Shown here piece by piece: positions 1-7,048 of a stretch of DNA of 11,738 nt (position 1 is its first letter; every line of letters starts with the position of its first letter). The notes under the pieces were generated by a model. The model was given only the letters and a program-made list of their open reading frames with translations. It had not been told where the DNA came from and did no database searches. A program made the position numbers and the translations under genes. The DNA is taken from assembly GCA_903889845.1 (NCBI GenBank), contig CAISZB010000119.1, positions 1 to 11,738 on the forward strand. Reading direction: 5' to 3'. The stretch is from an uncultured Verrucomicrobium sp. GTDB lineage: Bacteria > Verrucomicrobiota > Verrucomicrobiia > Methylacidiphilales > GAS474.

Positions 1-731
1 CAGCGGATGCTGTTCGTGGAGCCGACGATCCCGTCGGGATCGCGGGCGCTGACGTAGGATTGGGCCACGTCGATCCCGACGTTGCAGACCGCCGCGATCG
101 CGTCGGGGGAGGCCTCGTTCATGTCGAGGTTCCCGTTGCTCCAGAGGGTGAAGTAGTCGCGCCAATTCGGATTGAGGTCCATGACGGCGGCGAAGCCGAT
201 CACCTGCGGCAGCTCCTCCAGGCTCTGGAACGGACGCCCGGGGGGAAGCTCCGGATGGCCGAGGGCGGCGTAATCGGCCTGCTTCGCCCCGTTGAGCCGC
301 TTCCCGTCGCCCGACTCGATCCAATCCTGGAGGGAATCGTTGAGGGCCTGCGCGGCATCGGCGGAGAGGCCCCAGTTGACCCACAGGCGGAGGAGGACGT
401 CGGTCCGTCCCTGGACGAGGAGGCGGTTGAGGTTGAGGCGCGCCCCCTCGCTCTGGACCGTCACCTTGTAGTGGCCCCCGTCGAGGTCCTGGTCCAGGAC
501 GGCGTCGTTGCGCGGCATCAGCGGGTGGAGGCCGTAGGCGAGGCCGGAGAAGGCGAGGTCCCGGGCGCGGGCGTCCTTCGCCCGGGAAAGGTCTTCGGAG
601 AGCTGAAGGGAGACGTAGGCCAGGAGGCCCATGACGGTGACCATCATGATGCCGATGCACCACAGCACCGTCAGCAGCGCGAAACTGCGGCACCCCCGGC
701 GGGCGGAGGCATGGAAAGGGAGCCCGTTCAT
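1..731 (-). CDS. gspK: Type II secretion minor pseudopilin GspK (3' end cut off by window edge)
   Basis: This gene encodes the large minor pseudopilin that, with GspI and GspJ, caps the pseudopilus tip of the T2SS. I translated 243 codons from the ATG at 731; no stop occurs before the window edge, so the C-terminus is missing. Residues 17-40 form the hydrophobic N-terminal helix beginning FALLTVLW. Position +5 is Thr rather than Glu, as is usual in GspK. The family features follow in order: GARLNLNRLL, then LQDWIESGDG, then a GAKQADYAAL stretch, then SLEELPQVIGF, then LDMNEASPDAIAAV, which resembles the helix-hairpin (SAM-like) region. The residue before the expected cleavage site is Ser16 instead of Gly. 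Its ATG overlaps the gspJ stop (ATGA) and a modest CGGAG lies about 10 bases upstream, so translation is probably coupled to gspJ. Assignment is firm from motifs plus position as last of G-H-I-J-K. Confidence 0.9.
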   Translation of the reverse strand, partial: MNGLPFHASARRGCRSFALLTVLWCIGIMMVTVMGLLAYVSLQLSEDLSRAKDARARDLAFSGLAYGLHPLMPRNDAVLDQDLDGGHYKVTVQSEGARLNLNRLLVQGRTDVLLRLWVNWGLSADAAQALNDSLQDWIESGDGKRLNGAKQADYAALGHPELPPGRPFQSLEELPQVIGFAAVMDLNPNWRDYFTLWSNGNLDMNEASPDAIAAVCNVGIDVAQSYVSARDPDGIVGSTNSIR

Positions 732-1480
732 CGCGATCCGCTCCGGTTCCGGCTGCCACTGCTGCCGCTTCCGCTACTCGATCCTGATCCCGACCCCGAT
801 CTCGAACCCCCACTGGAACTCCCCGAAGCGCTCGCCACGCCGCCGCCCGAGGAGGAGAACTGGGGCTGGGCGGCGAGCGACGGGAGGCCGAAGGTCGCCG
901 TCCACGCCTGATTCTCGCCGTTGCGGAGGAGGGTCACCTGGAGGAGGGAGGGCTTCGTCGTCTCGGCCCACGTGTCGTACCAGGTGTCGGCGGAAGCGTC
1001 GTAGAAGCTCCACGAGATCTGCTTCAGGTCGGTCAGGAGCGGCAACCAGAGGGGATTCGGCAGCGGCAGGCCCGAGCTCGGGTCGAGGGTCCGGTATTCG
1101 ATGCCCAGGGTGAGGGAGCCGTCGTCCTCCGGGTGGGCCGTCACCGCGATTTCCCCGTAGAAGAAGGCCTTGTCGCCGAAGGCGAAGGCCGTCGGCGCGC
1201 CCTGGATATCGACCTCATAGGGGACCGACGTCCCGGTCGCGGTGACGGGGGAGAGGACCGTCGCCGCCGCGGGGAGCGAGGAGAAGCTGCGGCGACAGAC
1301 GGCGAAGAAGCCGTAGAACCCGTTCGCCTCCTTCTGCGCGTCCCGCAGCGTCGCCGCCGCCTTGACCGTCGTGCGGACAGTCGCGAAGAGCCCCCCGGCG
1401 ATGACCACGAAGACCGCGAGGGCGACGACGACCTCCAGGAGGGTGAAGCCGTCGCGGGGATGGGGCGGGGCGGGCTTCAT
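728..1480 (-). CDS. gspJ: Type II secretion minor pseudopilin GspJ with Ser/Gly/Arg tail
   Basis: This is a 250-residue minor pseudopilin of the GspI-GspJ-GspK tip complex. It has a short leader, the prepilin peptidase site G11|FTLLE with Glu at +5, and a hydrophobic helix FTLLEVVVALAVFVVIAGG. The body contains an IEYRTLDPS stretch and a WSFYDASADTW stretch, like the beta-rich GspJ globular domain. I chose the ATG at 1480, not an upstream in-frame start at 1618, because it puts the cleavage site 11 residues in and gives an ATGA overlap with gspI. No Shine-Dalgarno is visible (the upstream bases read CATCCCAAGCA), so translational coupling is likely. The last 42 residues (209-250) are a low-complexity Ser/Gly/Arg tail that does not look like the pseudopilin fold. 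The protein is somewhat longer than typical GspJ because of this tail. The family call rests on the N-terminal motif and on gene order; the globular part is divergent. Confidence 0.86.
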   Translation of the reverse strand: MKPAPPHPRDGFTLLEVVVALAVFVVIAGGLFATVRTTVKAAATLRDAQKEANGFYGFFAVCRRSFSSLPAAATVLSPVTATGTSVPYEVDIQGAPTAFAFGDKAFFYGEIAVTAHPEDDGSLTLGIEYRTLDPSSGLPLPNPLWLPLLTDLKQISWSFYDASADTWYDTWAETTKPSLLQVTLLRNGENQAWTATFGLPSLAAQPQFSSSGGGVASASGSSSGGSRSGSGSGSSSGSGSSGSRNRSGSR

Positions 1481-1893
1481 TGCTTGGGATGGAAGACGCG
1501 GATCGTCGCTTCCTGGACCTGGTCCTTCCCGTTCTCGGTCCACCGGGCGCGGGCCGTGAGGAGGTAGAGGCCGTCGAGCAGGGTCTTGTCCGAGGTGACG
1601 GTGGGGCAGGGCTGCCACTCCCGCTCGTAGGCGATCCCGTCGTCGGTCGTCTTCGTCGCCTGGAGGCCGATCACGACCGCCGTCGAGAGCGATTGGGAGA
1701 GGGCCGACGAGAGTTCCCCCTCCAGGGCAAGGCGGACGGAGGTCTGCCGGTTGCCCAGGGAGAGTGTCCCGGCGGCGACGGAGATCGCCTTCGCCAGCGC
1801 GAGGCCGACCAGGCAGAAGATCGCCACGGCCAGCATCACCTCCAGGAGGATGACGCCGCGCGTCCCATTCCTCGGGTGGCTAGCGGAACGCAT
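1477..1893 (-). CDS. gspI: Type II secretion minor pseudopilin GspI
   Basis: This is a 138-residue minor pseudopilin; in studied systems GspI nucleates the tip complex with GspJ and GspK. The prepilin site is G13|VILLE (Glu18 is +5), followed by the helix VILLEVMLAVAIFCLVGLALA. The short globular part ends in LLTARARWTENGKDQVQEATIRVF, resembling the C-terminal strand pair of GspI (an arithmetic-free match to the family pattern 'v.V.W......v.l.t'). Length is normal for GspI. The ATG at 1893 has a good GGAGGAG ribosome site about 5 bases upstream. The start lies 14 bases inside the end of gspH, and the stop overlaps the gspJ start (ATGA), so the gene sits in a tightly coupled operon. Assignment depends on the type of N-terminus, the size and the order between gspH and gspJ. 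Confidence 0.86.
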   Translation of the reverse strand: MRSASHPRNGTRGVILLEVMLAVAIFCLVGLALAKAISVAAGTLSLGNRQTSVRLALEGELSSALSQSLSTAVVIGLQATKTTDDGIAYEREWQPCPTVTSDKTLLDGLYLLTARARWTENGKDQVQEATIRVFHPKQ

Positions 1894-2407
1894 AGGTCTC
1901 CTCCGCCACGTCGGCGGTCAAGGGGTCGAAGCGGAGGGCGATGTGGGATTCGCCCCGGGTGAAGCGGACGGTGAGCGGCGTGCAGAGGCCGTCGGGGTGG
2001 AAGACCCAGCGGACCTCGGCGGGGGAGGAAAAGGAGGTCTCCCCCCACGCCTGGGTCTCCACGGAGACCTCGGAGGGGATCGGGCGGGAAAGGTCGGCGG
2101 CGTTCGGGGAGCCGTCGTCCTCCGGCACCTCGCCGGGCTGGAGGGCCAGGAAAAGGGAATCGGGACGGATCACGACGGCCCAGTTCTTCTGGGTGTCGAT
2201 CGCGCGGAGGCGGGCCGTGCGGGCCAGGAGTTCCACGTCCCGCGCGGGCTCGCGCAGCCGTTCCTCGGTCAGCCAGCCCGTGATCCGCGGGACGGCGATG
2301 CCGAGCAGGAAGACCACCATCGCCAGGGCGAGGCAGATCTCCAGCAGGGTGAATCCCCGCGCCCGGCGCAGGGAACGACGGCTATTTCCAGTTCCCGATG
2401 TTCCCAT
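1880..2407 (-). CDS. gspH: Type II secretion minor pseudopilin GspH
   Basis: This is a 175-residue minor pseudopilin thought to join the tip complex to the GspG shaft. The leader is short and basic (RRSLRRARG), with cleavage after G18 giving FTLLE with Glu23 at +5, then the helix FTLLEICLALAMVVFLLGIAVP. The body contains ELLARTARLRAIDTQKNWAVVI, matching the GspH pattern in which a helix is followed by a first beta strand, and later WVFHPDGLCTPLTVRF, which matches the common 'f.pdG......l.l' GspH stretch. The ATG at 2407 is preceded by AAAGGAGG about 5 bases upstream, the best ribosome site in the window, and lies 26 bases inside the end of gspG. Length is normal for GspH. Position between gspG and gspI supports the call. 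Confidence 0.87.
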   Translation of the reverse strand: MGTSGTGNSRRSLRRARGFTLLEICLALAMVVFLLGIAVPRITGWLTEERLREPARDVELLARTARLRAIDTQKNWAVVIRPDSLFLALQPGEVPEDDGSPNAADLSRPIPSEVSVETQAWGETSFSSPAEVRWVFHPDGLCTPLTVRFTRGESHIALRFDPLTADVAEETYAFR

Positions 2408-2819
2408 CGCCCTCCTTTCCCGTACGCCCGAGGGAATAGACGTCGAAGCCGTCGGGATTGTGGACGCCGGGGTTGCGGTACTGGTAGGGGCGGTTCCACG
2501 GATCGACGGGGATTTCGTCGAGGAGCTTCGTCCAGCGGGCGGGGACGGGATCGGAAGTCGGCTGGTGGACGAGGGCGTCGAGGCCCTGCTCCGTCGTCGG
2601 CATACTGAGGGCCTGGATCTCGTACGTCTTGAGCTGGGTGACGATCGTCTGGATGTCGGCCTGGACGCGGGTGTCCTTCGCCACGTCGAGGTTGCCGGAG
2701 AGCTTGTTGATCGCCAGTCCGACGAGGACCGCGATGATCGCCAGAACGAGCATGATTTCGACCAGGGTGTAGCCGCGACGGGCCGAGGCGGCGGCGAGGA
2801 GGAGGGGCGTTTTTTTCAT
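2382..2819 (-). CDS. gspG: Type II secretion major pseudopilin GspG
   Basis: This is a 145-residue major pseudopilin, the subunit of the periplasmic T2SS pseudopilus. The prepilin peptidase site is RRG16|YTLVE with Glu21 at +5, followed by IMLVLAIIAVLVGLA. Family hallmarks follow: QGLDALV (78-84), PARWTKLLDEIPVDPW (93-108), PWNRPYQYRNPG (107-118) and the terminal GNIGNW (139-144). The segment before GNIGNW, residues 129-138 (SLGRTGKEGD), is shorter than the usual loop and lacks the Asp normally seen in the 'GaDG' part, so calcium binding at this site may be altered. The start at 2819 follows the stop of the upstream gene by 9 bases. The preceding bases (AATCCTCTCTT) contain no Shine-Dalgarno, which is surprising for what should be the most abundant product of the operon. 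The identity is unambiguous. Confidence 0.96.
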   Translation of the reverse strand: MKKTPLLLAAASARRGYTLVEIMLVLAIIAVLVGLAINKLSGNLDVAKDTRVQADIQTIVTQLKTYEIQALSMPTTEQGLDALVHQPTSDPVPARWTKLLDEIPVDPWNRPYQYRNPGVHNPDGFDVYSLGRTGKEGDGNIGNWK

Positions 2820-2828
2820 AAGAGAGGA

Positions 2829-3857
2829 TTAAGGGTTGTTGGAAGAAGCAGGCTGGACCGGTTCATAAACGCATTCGAGGACCAAATCCCTGAGCGCAAA
2901 AGGCGTCGCCGCCTTGCCGACGGGGACCAGCTCGATCGTGTTCTCCCCGCTGTGGAGGAGCCGCGCCGGGAGGTAGAGCGCCCCGGCCCGCCACGAGGCC
3001 AGGAGGGGGCTGCCCCCGTCGGGATTCGGGAGGTAGGAGCCGTCGCCCAGGGGCGGCGGCGGCGCGGAGAAGGTCCCGGCCCGTTCCCCGTTCACGCGGC
3101 ACTCCAGTTCCCCCTCGGGCGGGAGGCCCAGGAGCTTCCCGGCCAGCCGCGCCCCGGTCGGAAGGCGGTCGATCGCCGCGACGAAGGCGGCGGAACCGTC
3201 ATCGAACCGGGCGGGGAGGTCGAGGAGGGGCGTCCGGGTAAAGTGGGTTTCGACCTTCACGGCGGGGGCCATCTGCGGGCTGCCGTCGACCTCGGCCAGG
3301 GAAAGGAGCGTCCCCCCCCGCACCGCGCCGGGGAGCATGGCGGCACTCTCGTCGTCCTGCTTCGCCTTCGCGACCGGCAGGGATTGCGCTGCGGCCCATT
3401 CCCAGACCAACCGCCGGATCGGCGAGAGGGAGGCGTTCGATTGCAGGACGATGCGCGTCGGCGAGGAGGATGCAGGGACCGGAATCAGCAGGGTCCGGGA
3501 GGAGAGGAGCCCCGTCCCCTCATCAAGGTTCCCGGCGATCGTCGATCCCTCCCCCCCGCTCTGCGTGTAGATCCGCAGGAACTGCCCCGAACCGCTTCCC
3601 CCGCCCTGGAAGATCACCGTGAGGAGGAGGTTCCCCCCCGCCGCGGCGGCCTCCGCCGGGGGAACGACGTCGAAACTCGTCCGGTTCAGCGTCGATTGGG
3701 AATCGACCGGCGCGCCGACCGGCTGAAGCCAGGCCGGAAAATCGGCCGTCTTGCCCGGATCGAAGGTGAAGGAGGGGAGAGCGTCCGCCCTGGCCCCCTG
3801 GCAATCGGCGCAGAAAACGATCATCCCGGCCAAAAGTACATCCCGTACTCCTTTCAT
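2829..3857 (-). CDS. Unrecognised exported protein heading the pseudopilin operon
   Basis: I do not recognise this protein. From the ATG at 3857 it is 342 residues with a plausible signal peptide: a charged MKGVR start, a hydrophobic core VLLAGMIVFCA, and possible cleavage after ARA (24) or ADA (26). The mature part looks like two beta-rich domains (about 29-155 and 206-333) joined by a polar linker near 160-200. The second contains LECRVNGERAG, a WRAGALYLPARLL stretch and SGENTIELVPVG, reminiscent of galactose-binding or jelly-roll modules; this is an inference from pattern only. No pseudopilin N-terminus, catalytic motif or later membrane helix is visible, so it is neither GspC nor GspD. 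In-frame starts at 3887 (ATG) and 3896 (GTG) would add 10 or 13 residues ahead of the signal; none of the three has a convincing ribosome site. It is first in the operon with gspG 9 bases downstream, so a role in or as cargo of this T2SS is likely. Confidence 0.8.
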   Translation of the reverse strand: MKGVRDVLLAGMIVFCADCQGARADALPSFTFDPGKTADFPAWLQPVGAPVDSQSTLNRTSFDVVPPAEAAAAGGNLLLTVIFQGGGSGSGQFLRIYTQSGGEGSTIAGNLDEGTGLLSSRTLLIPVPASSSPTRIVLQSNASLSPIRRLVWEWAAAQSLPVAKAKQDDESAAMLPGAVRGGTLLSLAEVDGSPQMAPAVKVETHFTRTPLLDLPARFDDGSAAFVAAIDRLPTGARLAGKLLGLPPEGELECRVNGERAGTFSAPPPPLGDGSYLPNPDGGSPLLASWRAGALYLPARLLHSGENTIELVPVGKAATPFALRDLVLECVYEPVQPASSNNP

Positions 3858-4022
3858 GAGGCAACGCTGTTTTCTTTCCTGTAACATACCGAACACCCGC
3901 TAGACTCTCTGAAGTAGCTTGAGTTACAAAGAAATTATCGCAATCGCATTTCAATTTGAATTCCAAAGCGTACCCGGGCTATTCCTAGTCTAGCCGGTTC
4001 CCTTCCCCGGCCCGCACCCGCC
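3858..4022. promoter_or_regulatory. Divergent regulatory region between the pseudopilin operon and gspEF
   Basis: This AT-rich spacer separates two divergent T2SS units and must carry both promoters. Rightward, TTGAAT (3956-3961) and TATTCC (3980-3985), spaced by 18 bases, are a plausible sigma-70-type pair for gspE. Leftward, GATAAT (complement of 3934-3939) is a reasonable -10, but no good -35 is seen at the right distance. Repeats present: an inverted pair GCTAGACT (3899-3906) and AGTCTAGC (3987-3994), a palindrome TTCAA-T-TTGAA (3950-3960) overlapping the proposed gspE -35, and a tandem ATCGCA repeat (3937-3948). The promoter calls come from eye matching only. Confidence 0.45.
3899..3994. 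repeat. 8-base inverted repeat flanking the divergent promoters
   Basis: GCTAGACT at 3899-3906 recurs as its reverse complement AGTCTAGC at 3987-3994, with 80 bases between them. One arm lies next to the possible GTG start of the leftward operon and the other about 28 bases before the gspE ATG, nearly symmetrical around the spacer. Both arms contain CTAG, which is rare in many bacterial genomes. A paired operator is possible; chance is not excluded in a spacer this size. Confidence 0.4.
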
Positions 4023-5786
4023 ATGTCCGTCCCCCTCGTCACCGCCCCTCCTCCGCCCCATCCCAAGCGGCGGCTGACCGGCAGCCTCGTCGAGATCATC
4101 GAACTCGCCGTCGGCAGCGGAAGCGGCAGCCAGAGCCGAGAAGCCATCACCGAGGCCTGCCTCGACGCGGCGACCCGCCAGCACTCCCTCATCGACGCCC
4201 TCCTCGACGCAAAGCTCGTCGACGAATCGCTCTTCCTCCAGAAGGTCGCCACCCACCTCTACATCCCGTGGTGGGGCCAGCCCCTTCCCCCCATCCCGGC
4301 CCCCCTCCGGGAGAAAGTCCCGATCCGCCTCGCCGTCCAGCACCGCCTCTTCCCCATCCAGGAGGAGGAAGGCCCCCTCCGCCTCCTGACGCACGACCCC
4401 TTCAACCGCGTCGCCCGGCAAAGCCTCGCCCAGGCCCTCGGGGAGCCCGTGCTCTGGACCCTCGCCCCCCGGAGCCGGATCGAGGAAGGCCTCCGCCAGA
4501 GCTACGGCGTCGGGGCCGATATCTTCGACATGATCCTGGAAGGCCGCGACATCGACGAGGCCCTCTCCAACCTCAAGCAGGAGACGACCGTCCTCGACTC
4601 CGAGGATTCCGAGGCCTCCGTCGTCCGCTTCGTCAACCAGATCATCCGCGAGGCCCTCCGCGAGCGGGCGACCGACATCCATATCGAGCCCCTGGAAGAC
4701 GACCTCCGCATCCGCTACCGCGTCGACGGCGTCCTCCACGCCACCCCCGTCCCGGCCCAGATCCGCCTCCTCCAGGACTCCGTCATCTCCCGGCTGAAGA
4801 TCATGGCCCACCTCGACATCGCCGAGCGGCGCCTCCCCCAGGACGGCCGGATTAACCTGGAACTGGAGGGCCGCCCCATCGACGTCCGCGTCGCCACGAT
4901 CCCTTCCGTCCTCGGGGAATCGGTCAGCCTCCGCCTCCTGGGCCAGGAAAAATTCGACTTCGCCCGGCTCCAGCTCGAACCGGAGTGCCTGGAAACCGTC
5001 CAGCGCCTGCTGAAGCAGCCGAACGGCATCGTCCTCGTCACCGGCCCGACCGGAAGCGGCAAATCGACGACCCTCTACACCTTCCTCTCCTCGATCAACA
5101 CCCAGGCCCGCCGGATCGTCACCATCGAGGACCCGGTCGAGTACAAGCTCCCCGGCGTCATCCAGATCGCCGTGAAGCCGGAGATCGGCCTCACCTTCGC
5201 CACCGGCCTGCGGAGCATCCTGCGCGGCGACCCCAACGTCATCATGGTCGGCGAAATGCGCGACCTGGAGACGGCGGAGATCGCGATCCGCTCCTCCCTC
5301 ACCGGCCACCTCGTCTTCAGCACCCTCCACACGAACGACTCCATCGGCGGCATCGTCCGCCTCATCGACATGGGGATCGATCCCTACCTCGTCGCCTCCT
5401 CCGTCCGGGCCTTCCTGGCGCAGCGCCTCGTCCGCGTCCTCTGCCCCCGGTGCAAGCAACCCGCCACGGAATCGGCCGCGAAGCTGGCCGAGATCGGCTT
5501 CCCCCAGGGGCACGCGGCCCACCTCTTCAAGGCCGTCGGCTGCGACGCCTGCCGCCAGACCGGCTACCAGGGCCGGATGGCCCTCCTCGAAATCTGCGAG
5601 ATGTCCCAGGGCATGCAGGACCTCGTCACCCAGCGCAAATCGGCCAACGTCCTCCGGGCGAAGGCCGCCGAGGAAGGGATGCTCAGCCTCCGCCAATACG
5701 GCTGGAAGCAGGTCGCCTCCGGGAAGACGACGATCGAGGAAGTCCTCCGCGTCACCTCCGCCGACCTCGAACTGGTCGACGAATAA
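4023..5786 (+). CDS. gspE: Type II secretion ATPase GspE
   Basis: This is a 587-residue cytoplasmic ATPase that powers pseudopilus assembly as a hexamer docked to the inner-membrane platform. An N-terminal T2SSE_N/MshEN-like region covers about residues 55-165. The catalytic part has the Asp box IVTIEDPVEY (365-374), Walker A GPTGSGKST (341-349), the degenerate Walker B NVIMVGEMRD (405-414) with Glu411, and the His box region STLHTND (433-439). A tetracysteine zinc motif is complete: C474-x2-C477 and C507-x2-C510, 29 residues apart, followed by TGYQGR. All key residues are present, so the enzyme should be active. The ATG at 4023 has no Shine-Dalgarno; the preceding 20 bases are pyrimidine-rich. 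gspF follows after 26 bases. PilB is a close relative, but the adjacent gspG-K genes and gspF make GspE the better name. Confidence 0.95.
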   Translation: MSVPLVTAPPPPHPKRRLTGSLVEIIELAVGSGSGSQSREAITEACLDAATRQHSLIDALLDAKLVDESLFLQKVATHLYIPWWGQPLPPIPAPLREKVPIRLAVQHRLFPIQEEEGPLRLLTHDPFNRVARQSLAQALGEPVLWTLAPRSRIEEGLRQSYGVGADIFDMILEGRDIDEALSNLKQETTVLDSEDSEASVVRFVNQIIREALRERATDIHIEPLEDDLRIRYRVDGVLHATPVPAQIRLLQDSVISRLKIMAHLDIAERRLPQDGRINLELEGRPIDVRVATIPSVLGESVSLRLLGQEKFDFARLQLEPECLETVQRLLKQPNGIVLVTGPTGSGKSTTLYTFLSSINTQARRIVTIEDPVEYKLPGVIQIAVKPEIGLTFATGLRSILRGDPNVIMVGEMRDLETAEIAIRSSLTGHLVFSTLHTNDSIGGIVRLIDMGIDPYLVASSVRAFLAQRLVRVLCPRCKQPATESAAKLAEIGFPQGHAAHLFKAVGCDACRQTGYQGRMALLEICEMSQGMQDLVTQRKSANVLRAKAAEEGMLSLRQYGWKQVASGKTTIEEVLRVTSADLELVDE

Positions 5787-5812
5787 CGGATCGTCGAATA
5801 GGCCACTCCCCC

Positions 5813-7048
5813 ATGCCCCTCTTCTCCTATCAGGCCGTCGACGCCGGCGGCACGCGGACCTCCGGCGAGATCGAGGCGAAGTCGCGCGGCGACGCCCTCC
5901 GCAAGCTCGAATCGAACCGCCTCCAGCCCCTCTCCGTCCGGCTGAAGGGGGAAGGCGCAAGCGACGACGGCGAGCCTTCCTCTTCCGCCGCCCCCGGCGA
6001 CGGTTCCGCCACCCTCAGCCTCCCCCAGATCGTCCACTTCACCGACGAGATCAGCGACCTCCTCGACGCCGGACTCCAGCTCGAACCCGCCCTCCGCCTC
6101 ATGGAACAGCGGCGGGAACTCTCGAAGCTCAAGGGGATCGTCTCCCGCCTCCGCGAGGACATCCGCGACGGCGCCAGCTTCTCCTCCTCCCTGCGGCGAG
6201 CTTCCTCCAGCTTCGACGAGCTCTACTGCCGGCTAGCCGAAGCCGGGGAATTGAGCGGCGCCCTCCCCCGCATCCTGCGGCGGCAGGCCCTCTTCCTCGC
6301 CTCGATGCACGAACTGCGGAACCGCGTCATCCAGGCCCTGATCTACCCCGCCTTCATCACCGTCGCCGGGGTCGTCCTGATGTCGGTCTTCATGGTCGTC
6401 CTCGTCCCGCAGCTCACCTCCCTCTTCACGAAGACCGGCCAGGAACTCCCCCTCATCACTCGGCTCCTCATCGCGACCAGCGGCTTCGTCGGCGCGTGGT
6501 GGTGGGCCGTCCTGGTCGGGATCGGCGCGGGCCTCCTCGGATTCTGGAGCTACGTCTCCACCCCGGCGGGGAAACTCTGGTGGCACCGGGAGCAGGTCCA
6601 TGTCCCCCTCGTCGGCCCCGTCATCTCCTCCCGCTACTACGTCCAGCTTTCCCAGACCCTGGCCACCATGGTCGGCAGCGGCATCCCCCTCCTCAACGCC
6701 CTGCGCCTCATGGAATCGGCGACCGCGAACCTCTACATGAAGGGCCTCCTCACGAAGGTCGTCGCCATCGTCAGCGAGGGGGGCAGCCTCTCCCGCGCCC
6801 TCCAGCGCGTCGGGGAATTCCCGCCGACCCTCATCGACATGGTCTCCGTTGGCGAGCAGACCGGCGACCTAGCCACCTCCCTGGAAAAGATCGGGACCCG
6901 CTACGACAAGGAACTGAACATCAAAATTCAGCGCCTGACCGCCGTCATCCAGCCGACCATCGTCATCTTCATGGCCGTCATGGTCGGGGTCGTGGCTTAT
7001 TCGATGATCACGGGGATTTTCCAGGCGGTGTCGGGGTTGAAGCATTGA
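5813..7048 (+). CDS. gspF: Type II secretion inner-membrane platform protein GspF
   Basis: This is a 411-residue polytopic inner-membrane protein that couples GspE to the pseudopilus. The N-terminus MPLFSYQAVDAGG is the standard GspF/PilC opening. Two T2SSF repeats are seen: LLDAGLQLEPAL (83-94) with LAEAGELSGAL (141-151), and MVGSGIPLLNAL (286-297) with VSVGEQTGDL (343-352). Predicted membrane segments are about 174-200, 216-244 and 378-402, the usual three. I chose the ATG at 5813; the frame stays open far upstream inside gspE, but that part is a GC-rich shadow with no homology. The spacer after gspE is 26 bases without a convincing ribosome site. A Ser/Asp/Gly-rich linker at 47-66 separates the N-terminal strand region from the first domain. 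Length matches the family. Confidence 0.95.
   Translation: MPLFSYQAVDAGGTRTSGEIEAKSRGDALRKLESNRLQPLSVRLKGEGASDDGEPSSSAAPGDGSATLSLPQIVHFTDEISDLLDAGLQLEPALRLMEQRRELSKLKGIVSRLREDIRDGASFSSSLRRASSSFDELYCRLAEAGELSGALPRILRRQALFLASMHELRNRVIQALIYPAFITVAGVVLMSVFMVVLVPQLTSLFTKTGQELPLITRLLIATSGFVGAWWWAVLVGIGAGLLGFWSYVSTPAGKLWWHREQVHVPLVGPVISSRYYVQLSQTLATMVGSGIPLLNALRLMESATANLYMKGLLTKVVAIVSEGGSLSRALQRVGEFPPTLIDMVSVGEQTGDLATSLEKIGTRYDKELNIKIQRLTAVIQPTIVIFMAVMVGVVAYSMITGIFQAVSGLKH

Noticed and set aside
1481..1618. An extended N-terminus for GspJ
   Set aside because: It would place the prepilin cleavage site over 55 residues in, and it lies in another frame of gspI.
2829..3857. GspC or GspD as identity for the unknown operon leader
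   Set aside because: It has a cleavable-type signal rather than a GspC membrane anchor, no PDZ-like or HR pattern, and is far too short and lacks the repeats of a secretin.
1941..3884. A 647-codon open frame on the plus strand opposite the pseudopilin genes
   Set aside because: It crosses four real minus-strand genes and has the Arg/Gly/Glu-rich composition of an antisense shadow.
4985..5812. An extended N-terminus for GspF reading back into gspE
   Set aside because: The added residues are Arg/Pro-rich with no homology, while the ATG at 5813 gives the exact standard GspF opening.
3990..5960. A 656-codon open frame on the minus strand opposite gspE
   Set aside because: Its product is Asp/Gly/Glu/Ala-rich with no family motifs, and it lies opposite a complete GspE. 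It is a by-product of the strong third-position C bias.
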